From the NCBI GenBank assembly GCA_026224775.1, contig JAMFRP010000006.1, positions 186,001 through 250,000 on the forward strand: a stretch of 64,000 bases of DNA, given 5' to 3'. The position numbers and the translations under genes are program-made. The notes beneath the pieces are model-generated. The model was not told the DNA's origin. It worked only from the letters and a program-made list of their open reading frames with translations, and ran no database searches. Shown here in pieces: positions 1 to 8,225 of the stretch. The stretch comes from Bacteroidota bacterium. GTDB lineage: Bacteria > Bacteroidota > Bacteroidia > Sphingobacteriales > Sphingobacteriaceae. How positions within the stretch are numbered: the stretch's first letter is position 1; every line of letters starts with the position of its first letter.

Positions 1-468
1 AAGTAAATGACTATATTCTGTATCATCAAAAACGATGGTGTACAACCTGTCGTGGTGTATTTTATCCAGGTAGTTCTCTAAAAAATGGAATACAGTTAGC
101 ACAAAAATAGTAATCACCGATGAAAGGATGCCGAGCAGGTAATCGCCAGCCCCTACCGCCATACCGATGGCAGCTGATATCCAGATAACAGCCGCGGTTG
201 TTAAACCTGTTACGGCAATATCATCCTTAAAAATAACACCTGCACCTATAAAACCTATGCCAGTTATTACGTTGATGTTTACACCTAAACCCGCACGTTG
301 TGCTATTAATGTAAATATGGCCGAGCCAAGGCAGATCAGGATTATAGTCCTGAAACCGGCGGTTTTGTTTTTGTACTGACGCTCAATACCTAAAATACCG
401 CCGCATAAAATAGCGACGCCTATTTTCATAAGATCTTCATTAGCAATATGAAATTCGGCTGGGCCCAT
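1..468 (-). CDS. MgtC/SapB family membrane protein, C-terminus beyond window
   Basis: The minus-strand frame is open from an ATG at 468 to base 1 (156 codons, no stop), so the gene is cut by the window edge. The N-terminus carries features of the MgtC/SapB family: G-G-I-L-G-I-E-R-Q near residue 25, then several hydrophobic glycine-rich segments including T-G-I-G-F-I-G-A-G-V-I and a segment ending in A-I-G-M-A-V-G-A-G. The start overlaps the stop of the upstream FAD oxidase by one base (TAATG), which suggests translational coupling. MgtC proteins are inner-membrane proteins linked to magnesium limitation and ATP-synthase control in pathogens; most environmental homologues have no tested role. 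The family call is firm, the function is not known. Confidence 0.85.
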   Translation of the reverse strand, partial: MGPAEFHIANEDLMKIGVAILCGGILGIERQYKNKTAGFRTIILICLGSAIFTLIAQRAGLGVNINVITGIGFIGAGVIFKDDIAVTGLTTAAVIWISAAIGMAVGAGDYLLGILSSVITIFVLTVFHFLENYLDKIHHDRLYTIVFDDTEYSHLL

Positions 469-1865
469 TAAAATATTTTTTCGGGGTTTAAGATATTGTT
501 TTTATCGAACACTTGCTTTATGCCTTTCCATAAAGCGAAATGCACATCGGTATATTTTATCAGCATAAATTCCTTTTGAACGAGGCCGATGCCGTGTTCG
601 CCTGAAATAGTACCACCTAAAGATACAGTTAATTCAAAAATTTCACGGATGCCTTTATCCAATTCATTGGCCCAATCATCATCGCTCATGCTTCCCTTTA
701 CTATATTTAAGTGCAGATTGCCATCCCCTGCATGGCCAAAGCAAACAGAATCAAAGCCGAACTTATCACCTATTTGCTTAATACCCTTTATCAATGCAGG
801 TAATTCGGCGCGGGGAACTACCATATCTTCTTTTTTGTAAACGGAATTTATCTTAACTGATTCGCCTATGGTGCGCCTGATCTTCCATAGATTGTTTTTT
901 TGCGCTGTGGTGTCTGCAAATAACACATCCTTGCAGCCAATTTTTTCCAATACCAGGTTTATCTTTTCGCATTCGGAAAATATCACATTCTTGTCGGTTC
1001 CATCTACTTCAATCAGCAGGAAGGCATTATCCCCATCCTTCAAATCGAATACTATGTTACTGTATTCAATCACCCATTCAATACATTTACGCTCCATATA
1101 CTCCACAGCAGATGGCACTACACCCGCCATAAATATTTCTGCTACGGCGGCGCAGGCGCTTTCGTTGGTAGGGAATGGCGCCAGCATTAAAACATCGGCT
1201 TGGGGATGCGGGATAAGTTTGGTAACGATTTTTGTAACGATGCCCAATGTACCTTCGGAACCGATCATCAGTTGGGTTAAGTTATAGCCGGAAGCATATT
1301 TTAGGGTATTTGCGCCCGTCCAGATGATGTCGCCGGAAGGCAAAACAACCTCCAGGTTCAAAATATACTCGCGGATAGTACCATATTTAACCACCCTTGG
1401 GCCGCCTGAACCATGAGCCACATTGCCGCCGATAAAGCAACTGCCCTTACTCGCCGGGTCGACAGGGTAATATAAACCCTTTTCGGCAACCGCATCCATA
1501 AATACTTCGGTAATTACGCCGGGCTCAACAGTAGCTTGCAGGTTTCGCTCATCGATGTTTAGGATCTGATTAAAGCGCTCCATCGAGATCAGCAAACCAC
1601 CCAAAACGGATAACGCGCCGCCGCTTAAGCCTGTGCCTGCACCTCTCGGTGTAACGGGAATCAGATATTGATTACATAGTATTAAGAGTTGAGAAATTTC
1701 AGCGGTAGAACGTGGTTTTACAACTACTTCGGGATAATAGCTGAGGTCTTCTGTTTCATCGTGGCTATATTTCTCCAAATCATCGTGATTGGTAATAACC
1801 GCATCGCTACCCACAATAGCGGTAATTTTTTGGAGAATATCGGCTGTTATTTTATGATAAGCCAT
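468..1865 (-). CDS. FAD-binding oxidase, GlcD / D-lactate dehydrogenase type
   Basis: A 465-residue flavoprotein of the VAO/PCMH class, related to glycolate oxidase subunit GlcD and D-2-hydroxyacid dehydrogenases. It probably oxidises a D-2-hydroxyacid to the 2-keto acid with FAD as cofactor. The FAD-binding half (about residues 40-215) contains T-P-R-G-A-G-T-G-L-S-G-G, the pyrophosphate loop. The C-terminal FAD-oxidase domain contains G-H-A-G-D-G-N-L-H-L-N near residue 378 and S-G-E-H-G-I-G near residue 420, both typical of substrate/metal contacts. Length matches single-chain GlcD homologues. No GlpC-like Fe-S partner is adjacent, so the electron acceptor is unknown. It lies 17 bases after folB and overlaps the MgtC-like gene by one base, so the three probably form one transcript. 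The exact substrate cannot be read from sequence. Confidence 0.88.
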   Translation of the reverse strand: MAYHKITADILQKITAIVGSDAVITNHDDLEKYSHDETEDLSYYPEVVVKPRSTAEISQLLILCNQYLIPVTPRGAGTGLSGGALSVLGGLLISMERFNQILNIDERNLQATVEPGVITEVFMDAVAEKGLYYPVDPASKGSCFIGGNVAHGSGGPRVVKYGTIREYILNLEVVLPSGDIIWTGANTLKYASGYNLTQLMIGSEGTLGIVTKIVTKLIPHPQADVLMLAPFPTNESACAAVAEIFMAGVVPSAVEYMERKCIEWVIEYSNIVFDLKDGDNAFLLIEVDGTDKNVIFSECEKINLVLEKIGCKDVLFADTTAQKNNLWKIRRTIGESVKINSVYKKEDMVVPRAELPALIKGIKQIGDKFGFDSVCFGHAGDGNLHLNIVKGSMSDDDWANELDKGIREIFELTVSLGGTISGEHGIGLVQKEFMLIKYTDVHFALWKGIKQVFDKNNILNPEKIF

Positions 1866-1882
1866 GAGTGTAAGATTCTATA

Positions 1883-2233
1883 TCAACCTAAAATAACCAC
1901 GCTGGAGTGGCCAACTTTTCCTTTTAGCGGGGGATTTATTTTTTGTACTGATACCCTGCTATTTTTTACAAACGGATATTTTTGTTTGATGGTATCGGCA
2001 ATTGCTTGCGCTACGGTTTCAATCAGCTTGCGGGTAATTTTCATTTCTTCGCAGGCGATATTGTACAATTGTTCGTAGTTTACCGTGTTGAGTAGCTCAT
2101 CTTCAGCGAGATCAGCAGTGGGTAAAAAACTCACCGAGATGTCAACCAAAAACCTGCTGCCTAAGAGTTGTTCTTGGGGATAATAACCGTGGTAGGCAAA
2201 AAATTCAGCGCCGTTTAAATTTATTTCAACCAT
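1883..2233 (-). CDS. folB: Dihydroneopterin aldolase
   Basis: A 116-residue protein of normal FolB length. It converts 7,8-dihydroneopterin to 6-hydroxymethyl-7,8-dihydropterin and glycolaldehyde in folate synthesis. The N-terminus has the family pattern F-F-A-Y-H-G-Y-Y-P-Q-E-Q, with the glutamate that binds the pterin, and the C-terminus has V-Q-K-I-N-P-P-L, with the lysine that acts in catalysis in known FolB enzymes. The ATG at 2233 is the first start in frame. It is the first gene of a minus-strand group with the FAD oxidase and MgtC-like genes and is divergent from the acyl-CoA dehydrogenase at 2302. No other folate gene is visible in the window. Confidence 0.9.
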   Translation of the reverse strand: MVEINLNGAEFFAYHGYYPQEQLLGSRFLVDISVSFLPTADLAEDELLNTVNYEQLYNIACEEMKITRKLIETVAQAIADTIKQKYPFVKNSRVSVQKINPPLKGKVGHSSVVILG

Positions 2234-2237
2234 AAAT

Positions 2238-2245
2238 CAAATGTA
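2238..2245 (-). promoter_or_regulatory. Possible -7 box upstream of folB
   Basis: The minus strand reads TACATTTG, a perfect match to the Bacteroidota -7 consensus TAnnTTTG. It lies only 5 bases before the folB ATG, which would give an almost leaderless transcript, and no TTG box is seen at the usual distance upstream. Weak evidence. Confidence 0.25.
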
Positions 2246-2301
2246 ACAAATTGCCCAATCTAAATTGCTTTCATTAGCTTTACCGCACCAAATATAATGC
2301 T

Positions 2302-3483
2302 ATGCCAAAGACTGACCTCTATGAATCGCCTGATTATTATCAATTAGATGAATTACTTACCGATGAGCACAAACTTATCCGATCAACCGTAAGGGACTGG
2401 GTAAAGAAAGAATTAACCCCCATAATTGAAGAGTACGCCCAAAAGGCAGAATTCCCAAAACAATTAATAAAAGGATTGGCCGAGATCGGCGCTTTCGGGC
2501 CGACTATCCCTGTTGAATATGGCGGGGCTGGCTTGGATTATATGTCGTACGGCATTATTATGCAGGAGATTGAGCGCGGGGATTCCGGTATCCGTTCAAC
2601 ATCATCGGTACAGGGCTCATTGGTGATGTACCCGATTTATACTTATGGATCGGAAGAACAGCGTAAAAAATATCTGCCCAAATTAGCATCCGGTGAAATG
2701 ATTGGTTGTTTTGGATTGACCGAGCCTGACCATGGCTCAGATCCCGGCGGTATGACCACCAATTTTAAGGATATGGGCGATCATTACCTGTTAAACGGTG
2801 CAAAAATGTGGATCTCGAACGCGCCATTTGCGGATATTGCCGTGGTGTGGGCTAAGGACGAAACCGGTAAAATCAAAGGATTAATAGTTGAGCGCGGTAT
2901 GAAAGGTTTTACTACTCCTGAAACACACGGCAAATGGTCATTACGGGCATCGGCTACAGGTGAGCTGGTGTTTGATAATGTTAAAGTTCCGAAGGAAAAT
3001 TTATTGCCTAATGCGTCAGGGCTCAAGGGTCCGCTGGGTTGTTTGAACCAAGCCCGTTATGGTATTGCCTGGGGTGCGCTTGGCGCGGCGATGGATTGTT
3101 ATGATACTGCCTTACGTTACTCCAAACAACGCATGCAATTTGGCAAGCCGATAGCGGCCTTTCAATTACAGCAGAAGAAACTTGCCGAAATGATTACCGA
3201 AATAACCAAAGGACAATTATTGGTATGGCGACTGGCGACCCTAAAAAATGAAAACCGTGCTACGGCTGCTCAAATATCCATGGCGAAACGTAATAGTGTT
3301 GAGGTTGCCATAAACATTGCCCGTGAGGCCAGACAAATGCTGGGTGGTATGGGAATTACCGGGGAATACTCAATAATGAGGCATATGATGAACCTTGAGT
3401 CGGTTATTACGTATGAAGGAACACATGACATTCATTTATTGATTACCGGGATGGATATTACTGGCGAGGAGGCTTTTAAGTAG
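2302..3483 (+). CDS. Acyl-CoA dehydrogenase, glutaryl-CoA dehydrogenase-like
   Basis: A 393-residue FAD-dependent acyl-CoA dehydrogenase. The closest subfamily by motif is glutaryl-CoA dehydrogenase, which oxidises and decarboxylates glutaryl-CoA to crotonyl-CoA in lysine and tryptophan breakdown. Seen: F-G-L-T-E-P-D-H-G-S-D-P (flavin/substrate loop), W-I-S-N-A-P-F-A-D, and near the C-terminus S-V-I-T-Y-E-G-T-H-D-I-H, where the glutamate of Y-E-G-T is the catalytic base in this subfamily. The domain order is the usual helical N-domain, beta middle domain and helical C-domain. It starts at ATG 2302, is divergent from folB and stands alone. A general short-chain acyl-CoA dehydrogenase role cannot be excluded, but Y-E-G-T-H-D-I-H favours the glutaryl type. 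Confidence 0.87.
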   Translation: MPKTDLYESPDYYQLDELLTDEHKLIRSTVRDWVKKELTPIIEEYAQKAEFPKQLIKGLAEIGAFGPTIPVEYGGAGLDYMSYGIIMQEIERGDSGIRSTSSVQGSLVMYPIYTYGSEEQRKKYLPKLASGEMIGCFGLTEPDHGSDPGGMTTNFKDMGDHYLLNGAKMWISNAPFADIAVVWAKDETGKIKGLIVERGMKGFTTPETHGKWSLRASATGELVFDNVKVPKENLLPNASGLKGPLGCLNQARYGIAWGALGAAMDCYDTALRYSKQRMQFGKPIAAFQLQQKKLAEMITEITKGQLLVWRLATLKNENRATAAQISMAKRNSVEVAINIAREARQMLGGMGITGEYSIMRHMMNLESVITYEGTHDIHLLITGMDITGEEAFK

Positions 3484-3550
3484 CTGTTTTTTCTTTCTTA
3501 ATAGTTATTTTTTTTGCCAAACATGTTCATGGGTGTTATGAATAATTGAA

Positions 3551-3558
3551 TATATTTG
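3551..3558 (+). promoter_or_regulatory. Candidate -7 promoter box for the sensor kinase
   Basis: TATATTTG matches the Bacteroidota -7 consensus TAnnTTTG exactly and ends 16 bases before the ATG at 3575. No clear TTG box sits 19-21 bases upstream. Confidence 0.4.
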
Positions 3559-3574
3559 TTACAACAATTGATTA

Positions 3575-5677
3575 ATGTTTACGAATAACTATTTACGCCA
3601 AAGGTTTAACTTACCCCATGTAAGCCTTATGTTTGGGCTTGCTGTAAGCTTGGCGTTGATGTTTTTTTTCTCTTCCTGCAAAAAAAAACAACTTATAGAT
3701 AAAGGTGAGTTTTCTCCTGAATTTAATGTAGTTAATGATAGCGTTTCGCGATTAAATACAAACAAAAAGGAACGGGAAGCGATAGTTTATCTTGATACTA
3801 AATACAATAAATTAAGCAACCCTACCCTTTCGGATAAGTTACAGTACTATCGCTCGCATTTTATGTATAGCAAGAAAGTTTCGCGTGACAGAAAACAAGA
3901 GTTACTGTACAGCGATACCATGATGATGCTAGCGGGTAAATTCACCGATTTAAAGCAATATGTTTATAATACCGCCGATGCGAATTTTGCCAAGGGTGAT
4001 GCTTATTTCGATTTAAACCAATACACCAGCGCCTACCGGTATTATTATGAAGGATATATTTTAGGCAAAAATTACATTGATAATTCTCTGTTAGCCGAAT
4101 ATACTTACCGCATGGGCATGGTTTCGTTCAGGCAATCGCACTATAACCTCGCGGCTAATTATTTTAAAGAGAGCTTTAGGCAAAGTTTTGCTTATCGTGA
4201 TGATTTTAGGGCGTTTTATCAAAGGCAGGAGTTGCTTAACGATATTGGCGAAAGCTATTTGAATTTAGGCAATACTGACAGCGCGGCTTTATATTTTAAT
4301 AAAACCTTAACATTCATCAACAAATACAACGAACGCTTTAAAGACATAGGCTATAAACTTGATATAGCGCGCGCTGTAACCTGGGGCGATCAAGGTAAAG
4401 TAATGTACGAAAAGGGTAATTACGTAGAAGCGCAGAAGCTATTTCAAAAAAGCATTAATTTCGATCTAAAAAAATCCTATGATAATTTTGATGCTGAATT
4501 GGTTGAGGCTGACCTGGCTGATCTTTACCTGAAACAACATCAACTTAAACCATTATTTAGCTTGTTGCAGAACTTGCACAAGCAATTGGATACCGTAAAA
4601 AATCTTGGAGCATTAACTGCGTGGAACAGGTTAATGAGTGCCTACTATGTTCAGAATAAAGATTATGCCCAATCATTAGCTTACTATAAAAACTATAATG
4701 AGCTTAAGGATTCCTTGAGTAAAGTTGACCTATTTATCAAAGAAACAGACATTAACCAGCAATTAGCTAATTACGATAAGCAATACCAGATACAAGCGCT
4801 TAAGGACAACAACAAGTTAGAAAAAACATTTTTATACGTAGCTGTTTTAGGCGGGATAATGGCTCTTGTAATTTTGCTGCTTGTTTTCAGGAACTGGGGG
4901 CGATCAAAACGGGATTTAAAGGCGATAAGCGAATTAAACCAACAGATCAACTCACAAAAAAATGATTTGGAAGCTACGCTGGAGGAACTAAAAACCAACA
5001 GCCAGGAAAAAGACCGGATATTGCGCACGGTAGCGCATGATTTAAGAAACCCGATTGGCGGCATTGTATCACTAACCAACGTAATGCTTGAAGATGAGTA
5101 TACTGATGAACAAAAAGAATTGATCAGCCTGGTAAACTCAACATCAAGCAATACACTTGAATTGATTAACGAGATTTTAGAGGCCACCAATCACAAAATA
5201 GGAAAATCAAATAAGGAACTGGTTGATATTAACTTGCTTGTTAGCAATAGCGTTGAGATAATGAATTTTAAAGCTGCTGAAAAAGATCAAAAGATAGTAA
5301 CTGAATTACTTGATGGCCCTGAAATGTTATTAGTAAGCCGTGAACGGGTATGGCGGGTAATAAGCAACCTGATAAGCAATGCTATAAAATTCAGCCCGAA
5401 TGGCGCCAGTATTTTGGTAAAACTTATCAGCAATGACAAAGAGGTTAAAATATGCGTTTCTGATGAAGGTATAGGTATCCCCGACAATATAAAAGAAAAC
5501 GTATTTAATATGTTTACTGATGCTAAACGCCCCGGTACAGCCGGTGAAAAGTCGTTTGGATTAGGACTTTCCATCTGCCAGCAGATCATCGAGAATCACA
5601 ACGGTAAAATTTGGTTTGAGAGCGAAAACAATAAAGGTACTACCTTCTTCGTCACCCTAAACAAACCCGCGGCTTAA
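3575..5677 (+). CDS. TPR-containing membrane sensor histidine kinase
   Basis: A 700-residue kinase. It has an N-terminal hydrophobic segment (about 18-33) ending in F-S-S-C-K, which could be a lipobox (Cys 35) or an uncleaved anchor. A tetratricopeptide-rich extracytoplasmic sensor region covers about residues 60-400, followed by a transmembrane helix at about 418-438, a coiled-coil linker and the kinase core. The H-box V-A-H-D-L-R-N-P-I-G-G puts the phospho-accepting histidine at residue 488. The N-box (N-L-I-S-N-A-I-K-F-S), G1 (D-E-G-I-G-I-P) and G2 (G-L-G-L-S-I-C) are all present, so it should be active. There is no receiver domain and no adjacent response regulator, so it is an orphan kinase. 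It converges on the beta-glucosidase, the two stop codons overlapping. Confidence 0.9.
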   Translation: MFTNNYLRQRFNLPHVSLMFGLAVSLALMFFFSSCKKKQLIDKGEFSPEFNVVNDSVSRLNTNKKEREAIVYLDTKYNKLSNPTLSDKLQYYRSHFMYSKKVSRDRKQELLYSDTMMMLAGKFTDLKQYVYNTADANFAKGDAYFDLNQYTSAYRYYYEGYILGKNYIDNSLLAEYTYRMGMVSFRQSHYNLAANYFKESFRQSFAYRDDFRAFYQRQELLNDIGESYLNLGNTDSAALYFNKTLTFINKYNERFKDIGYKLDIARAVTWGDQGKVMYEKGNYVEAQKLFQKSINFDLKKSYDNFDAELVEADLADLYLKQHQLKPLFSLLQNLHKQLDTVKNLGALTAWNRLMSAYYVQNKDYAQSLAYYKNYNELKDSLSKVDLFIKETDINQQLANYDKQYQIQALKDNNKLEKTFLYVAVLGGIMALVILLLVFRNWGRSKRDLKAISELNQQINSQKNDLEATLEELKTNSQEKDRILRTVAHDLRNPIGGIVSLTNVMLEDEYTDEQKELISLVNSTSSNTLELINEILEATNHKIGKSNKELVDINLLVSNSVEIMNFKAAEKDQKIVTELLDGPEMLLVSRERVWRVISNLISNAIKFSPNGASILVKLISNDKEVKICVSDEGIGIPDNIKENVFNMFTDAKRPGTAGEKSFGLGLSICQQIIENHNGKIWFESENNKGTTFFVTLNKPAA

Positions 5678-7035
5678 GCTTTTATAAAATCGCCATACCA
5701 TTGGCCGGATGATTTTATGATGCGCTGCTGGGTATCGAAATTCACATGTATCAGTCCAAAGCGGGGATTGTATCCTTCGGCCCATTCAAAGTTATCAGTC
5801 AGTGTCCACACGAAATAACCACTTACTTTGCAGCCCTCATTTTTAGCTTTTAATACCTGTTGCAGATACTCCTGCAAATATGCGGTACGCTTTACATCGT
5901 TTACCGAATCATCTTTAACTTCATCGGGGAAAGCGGCACCATTTTCCGTAATATATAGCTTGCGGATATTGGTATATTGATTAAACTGTTTGAGTATCTC
6001 GTAAATAGACGGTGGATACACTTCCCAACCCATATCGGTAAGTGGTACATTACGTTTTTTCGCCTTCACGATATTGGCATGAATATATGGTGTAAGAAAC
6101 GAATACTCCACAATTTCGCGGGTATATAACTGTACACCTATGAAATCAAAATCGAATTGCATACTTTCCACATCGCCCGGCCGGATGTATTTCTTCATCT
6201 TTTTCAGCACCGGTAAATCCTTTTCCGGGTAGCCCATGCCTAATATGGGTTCTATATATAACCGGTTTAATAACGTATTAACCTGATTGGCGGCTGCCAC
6301 ATCTCGAGGTTTATCACTTTTAGGTTCGATATATGAGCAAGAGAAGGTTGTGCCTATTTCGGCTGTATTTGGCAGCAATTCACGCAATATCCTGCCCCCT
6401 GTCGCTATCGACATAAGCGCATGATGCACGGCAGGTAAAAAATTACCAAGGCCCAGCCTTCCCGGTGCATGTACGCCTAAAAAATAGCCTGCACCGGTAA
6501 AAACCGATGGCTCGTTCATCACCATCCAGTTTTTAACCTTGTGGCCAAAGTTGTTGGCGCAAACCCGCACAAATTCGCTAAACCAGTTCACCACTTCACG
6601 GTTAGTCCAACCGCCCTTAGCTTCGAGCGCCTGCGGCAGATCCCAATGATAAATAGTAACCCAAGGTTCAACACCCTGTTCCAGGCAATAGTCAATTACC
6701 CGGTTATAATGATTTATACCCAACTGATTAATCTCACCAGTACCTAATGGCAATATGCGCGACCACGAAATTGAAAACCGAAAATGAGGAATATTAAGTT
6801 GTTTGATGAGGTCGATATCTTCTTTATATCGATTATAGAAGTCGCAGGCTATGTGTGGTTTATCGCCATTTTTGATCTTACCTCGTTTTGCTGAGAAAAC
6901 ATCCCAAATAGATTCTCCCTTACCGTCGCAATCGCATGATCCTTCCACCTGGAATGCGGCTGTTGCCACTCCCCAAATAAAATCATCGCCAAAATCCTTC
7001 TTATTTAAATCCCCTTGCTGCAGTTTAAGTTCCAT
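5674..7035 (-). CDS. GH1 beta-glucosidase
   Basis: A glycoside hydrolase family 1 enzyme of 453 residues, the normal length. It cleaves beta-glucosides or beta-galactosides with retention. The acid/base glutamate is in W-M-V-M-N-E-P (Glu175) and the nucleophile is in Y-I-T-E-N-G (Glu364). The N-terminus D-F-I-W-G-V-A-T-A-A-F-Q-V-E-G is the family signature. I choose ATG 7035; a TTG six codons upstream (7053) is also in frame but less likely. There is no signal peptide, so it acts in the cytoplasm on imported disaccharides. It stands alone between the sensor kinase and an AraC regulator; sugar specificity cannot be told from sequence. Confidence 0.93.
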   Translation of the reverse strand: MELKLQQGDLNKKDFGDDFIWGVATAAFQVEGSCDCDGKGESIWDVFSAKRGKIKNGDKPHIACDFYNRYKEDIDLIKQLNIPHFRFSISWSRILPLGTGEINQLGINHYNRVIDYCLEQGVEPWVTIYHWDLPQALEAKGGWTNREVVNWFSEFVRVCANNFGHKVKNWMVMNEPSVFTGAGYFLGVHAPGRLGLGNFLPAVHHALMSIATGGRILRELLPNTAEIGTTFSCSYIEPKSDKPRDVAAANQVNTLLNRLYIEPILGMGYPEKDLPVLKKMKKYIRPGDVESMQFDFDFIGVQLYTREIVEYSFLTPYIHANIVKAKKRNVPLTDMGWEVYPPSIYEILKQFNQYTNIRKLYITENGAAFPDEVKDDSVNDVKRTAYLQEYLQQVLKAKNEGCKVSGYFVWTLTDNFEWAEGYNPRFGLIHVNFDTQQRIIKSSGQWYGDFIKA

Positions 7036-7285
7036 TAATTTGAGCCAATACAATGCCCAAATTGTGCATTATATTTCTTATAAAAGAAAAAATTTTGGAA
7101 TAACAGCTTAGTGCATGAACGATGAGCGCATGCTTCTCAGCATTATCCATTCAGGAAAACTACCAACAAGCCTTAAAAAATTTGCTATAAGTTTCATATC
7201 CTTTAATTTTAATTAAAGGTATAACATCATTGTGTAGCTATTGTGTTGGTTGTGTTATGTTATTGTTAATTAGTGAATTGAGAGT

Positions 7286-7343
7286 GACTCACCCGGCTAC
7301 GCTGCGCTGGCCGGCCTCTCTTCGCCTGCGGCGGAAAGAGGTG
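7286..7343. repeat. GC-rich twin-hairpin element
   Basis: This lies in the 330-base gap between the beta-glucosidase and the AraC gene, which is otherwise AT-rich and holds nothing else I can identify. Two adjacent inverted repeats stand out. The first has arms CCGGC/GCCGG at 7293-7297 and 7310-7314. The second has 12-base arms at 7315-7326 and 7330-7341 with a TGC loop and a short mismatched centre. Both are far richer in GC than their surroundings. This looks like a dispersed REP-like element; only one copy is in the window, so the repeat status is inferred. It lacks a T-run in either direction, so it is not a typical terminator. Confidence 0.45.
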
Positions 7344-7366
7344 AAAACACTGAGCATCTTTTATAT

Positions 7367-8173
7367 CTAATTACCCGTGGGCGCCTTACCAAACTTTTTT
7401 TTAAAGGAATGGGAGAAATGAGAAAGACTTTCGAAGCCGAGATCGAGGTAGATAGCAGATGGTTTCTTATTCCTATTTTCTATTAAATGCCGGGCTTCCG
7501 TCAACCTTTTTTCTTGTAGCCAATGTCGGGGCGGCATGCTGAATATTTTTTGGAAATCGCGCTTGAATCCGGCAAGGCTTCTGCCCGTAAGTTGCGCGAA
7601 TTTTTCGACAGGGATATTGAAGTGAAAATTACTGAGCATAAATTTTTCCAGATCCATTTTATACGGCTCGGAAAAATCGAACAGGAAATCCTTCAGCTCG
7701 GGAATGGTGTGCAGCAATAACAGCACAACCTCCCTTATTTTGAGCATACCTATCGCATTGGTTATCTTTTCTTCGGAATGGCGCACATAAGGAATAATCG
7801 ATTGAAAAAAAGCGTTCAAAAAATCATTTCCGGGGATGAGTATATTACTCGGGCCTGAATATTTTTCTCCCGGTTCAATCTGCTCTTCCAATGCGATCTG
7901 CCTTAGCAGATCTTCCTTAAGGCAAATGACGATGGTCTGATAATCCTTGCCATTTAGTGGCGTTTTAGTGAGTTCCCCCAATTGATTCCTGCGAATCAGC
8001 AACATCTCACCCTGCTGCATAGAGAACCTTTCGCTGGCGGTTTCCATTGTAAAACGCCCTGAAACCTGCATTACTAGGGTAGTATGTTCTAAAAATGCTA
8101 CCTTATCTTTTCTAACAGAAGAGTAATAGGAATAAAAAAGCACTCCTGGAATTATTTCAGTAGGATTTGTCAT
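7367..8173 (-). CDS. AraC-family transcriptional regulator
   Basis: A 268-residue regulator. The N-terminal part (about 1-150) resembles a cupin-like effector domain (G-E-M-L-L-I-R-R-N-Q-L region). The C-terminal 100 residues are an AraC-type double helix-turn-helix, with F-A-Q-L-T-G-R-S-L-A-G-F-K-R-D-F in the first helix pair and Y-L-D-L-G-F-E-S-L-S-H-F-S in the second. It lies 53 bases downstream of the aldo/keto reductase on the same strand, separated by a hairpin, so it may be partly co-transcribed and may regulate that gene. The effector is unknown. Confidence 0.88.
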   Translation of the reverse strand: MTNPTEIIPGVLFYSYYSSVRKDKVAFLEHTTLVMQVSGRFTMETASERFSMQQGEMLLIRRNQLGELTKTPLNGKDYQTIVICLKEDLLRQIALEEQIEPGEKYSGPSNILIPGNDFLNAFFQSIIPYVRHSEEKITNAIGMLKIREVVLLLLHTIPELKDFLFDFSEPYKMDLEKFMLSNFHFNIPVEKFAQLTGRSLAGFKRDFQKIFSMPPRHWLQEKRLTEARHLIENRNKKPSAIYLDLGFESLSHFSHSFKKKFGKAPTGN

Positions 8174-8188
8174 TACGTAAAGATATAA

Positions 8189-8221
8189 AATAGGCGGGGC
8201 TTATAGTAAGCTCCGCCTATT
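8189..8221 (-). terminator. Hairpin terminator after the aldo/keto reductase
   Basis: 15-base arms (8189-8203 and 8207-8221) with a 3-base loop and one mismatch, followed on the minus strand by TTTTATAT. It sits directly after the stop of the aldo/keto reductase and before the AraC gene, so it probably reduces read-through. Confidence 0.65.
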
Positions 8222-8225
8222 CCTG

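Noticed and set aside
167..379. 70-codon plus-strand frame at the window start
   Set aside because: It is antisense to the MgtC-like gene, which has clear family motifs on the other strand.
1689..2078. Plus-strand frame of 129 codons over the FAD oxidase and folB genes
   Set aside because: It is antisense to two well-supported genes and resembles no family.
7036..7053. TTG start six codons upstream of the beta-glucosidase ATG
   Set aside because: The extra residues are not part of the GH1 domain, and ATG is preferred.
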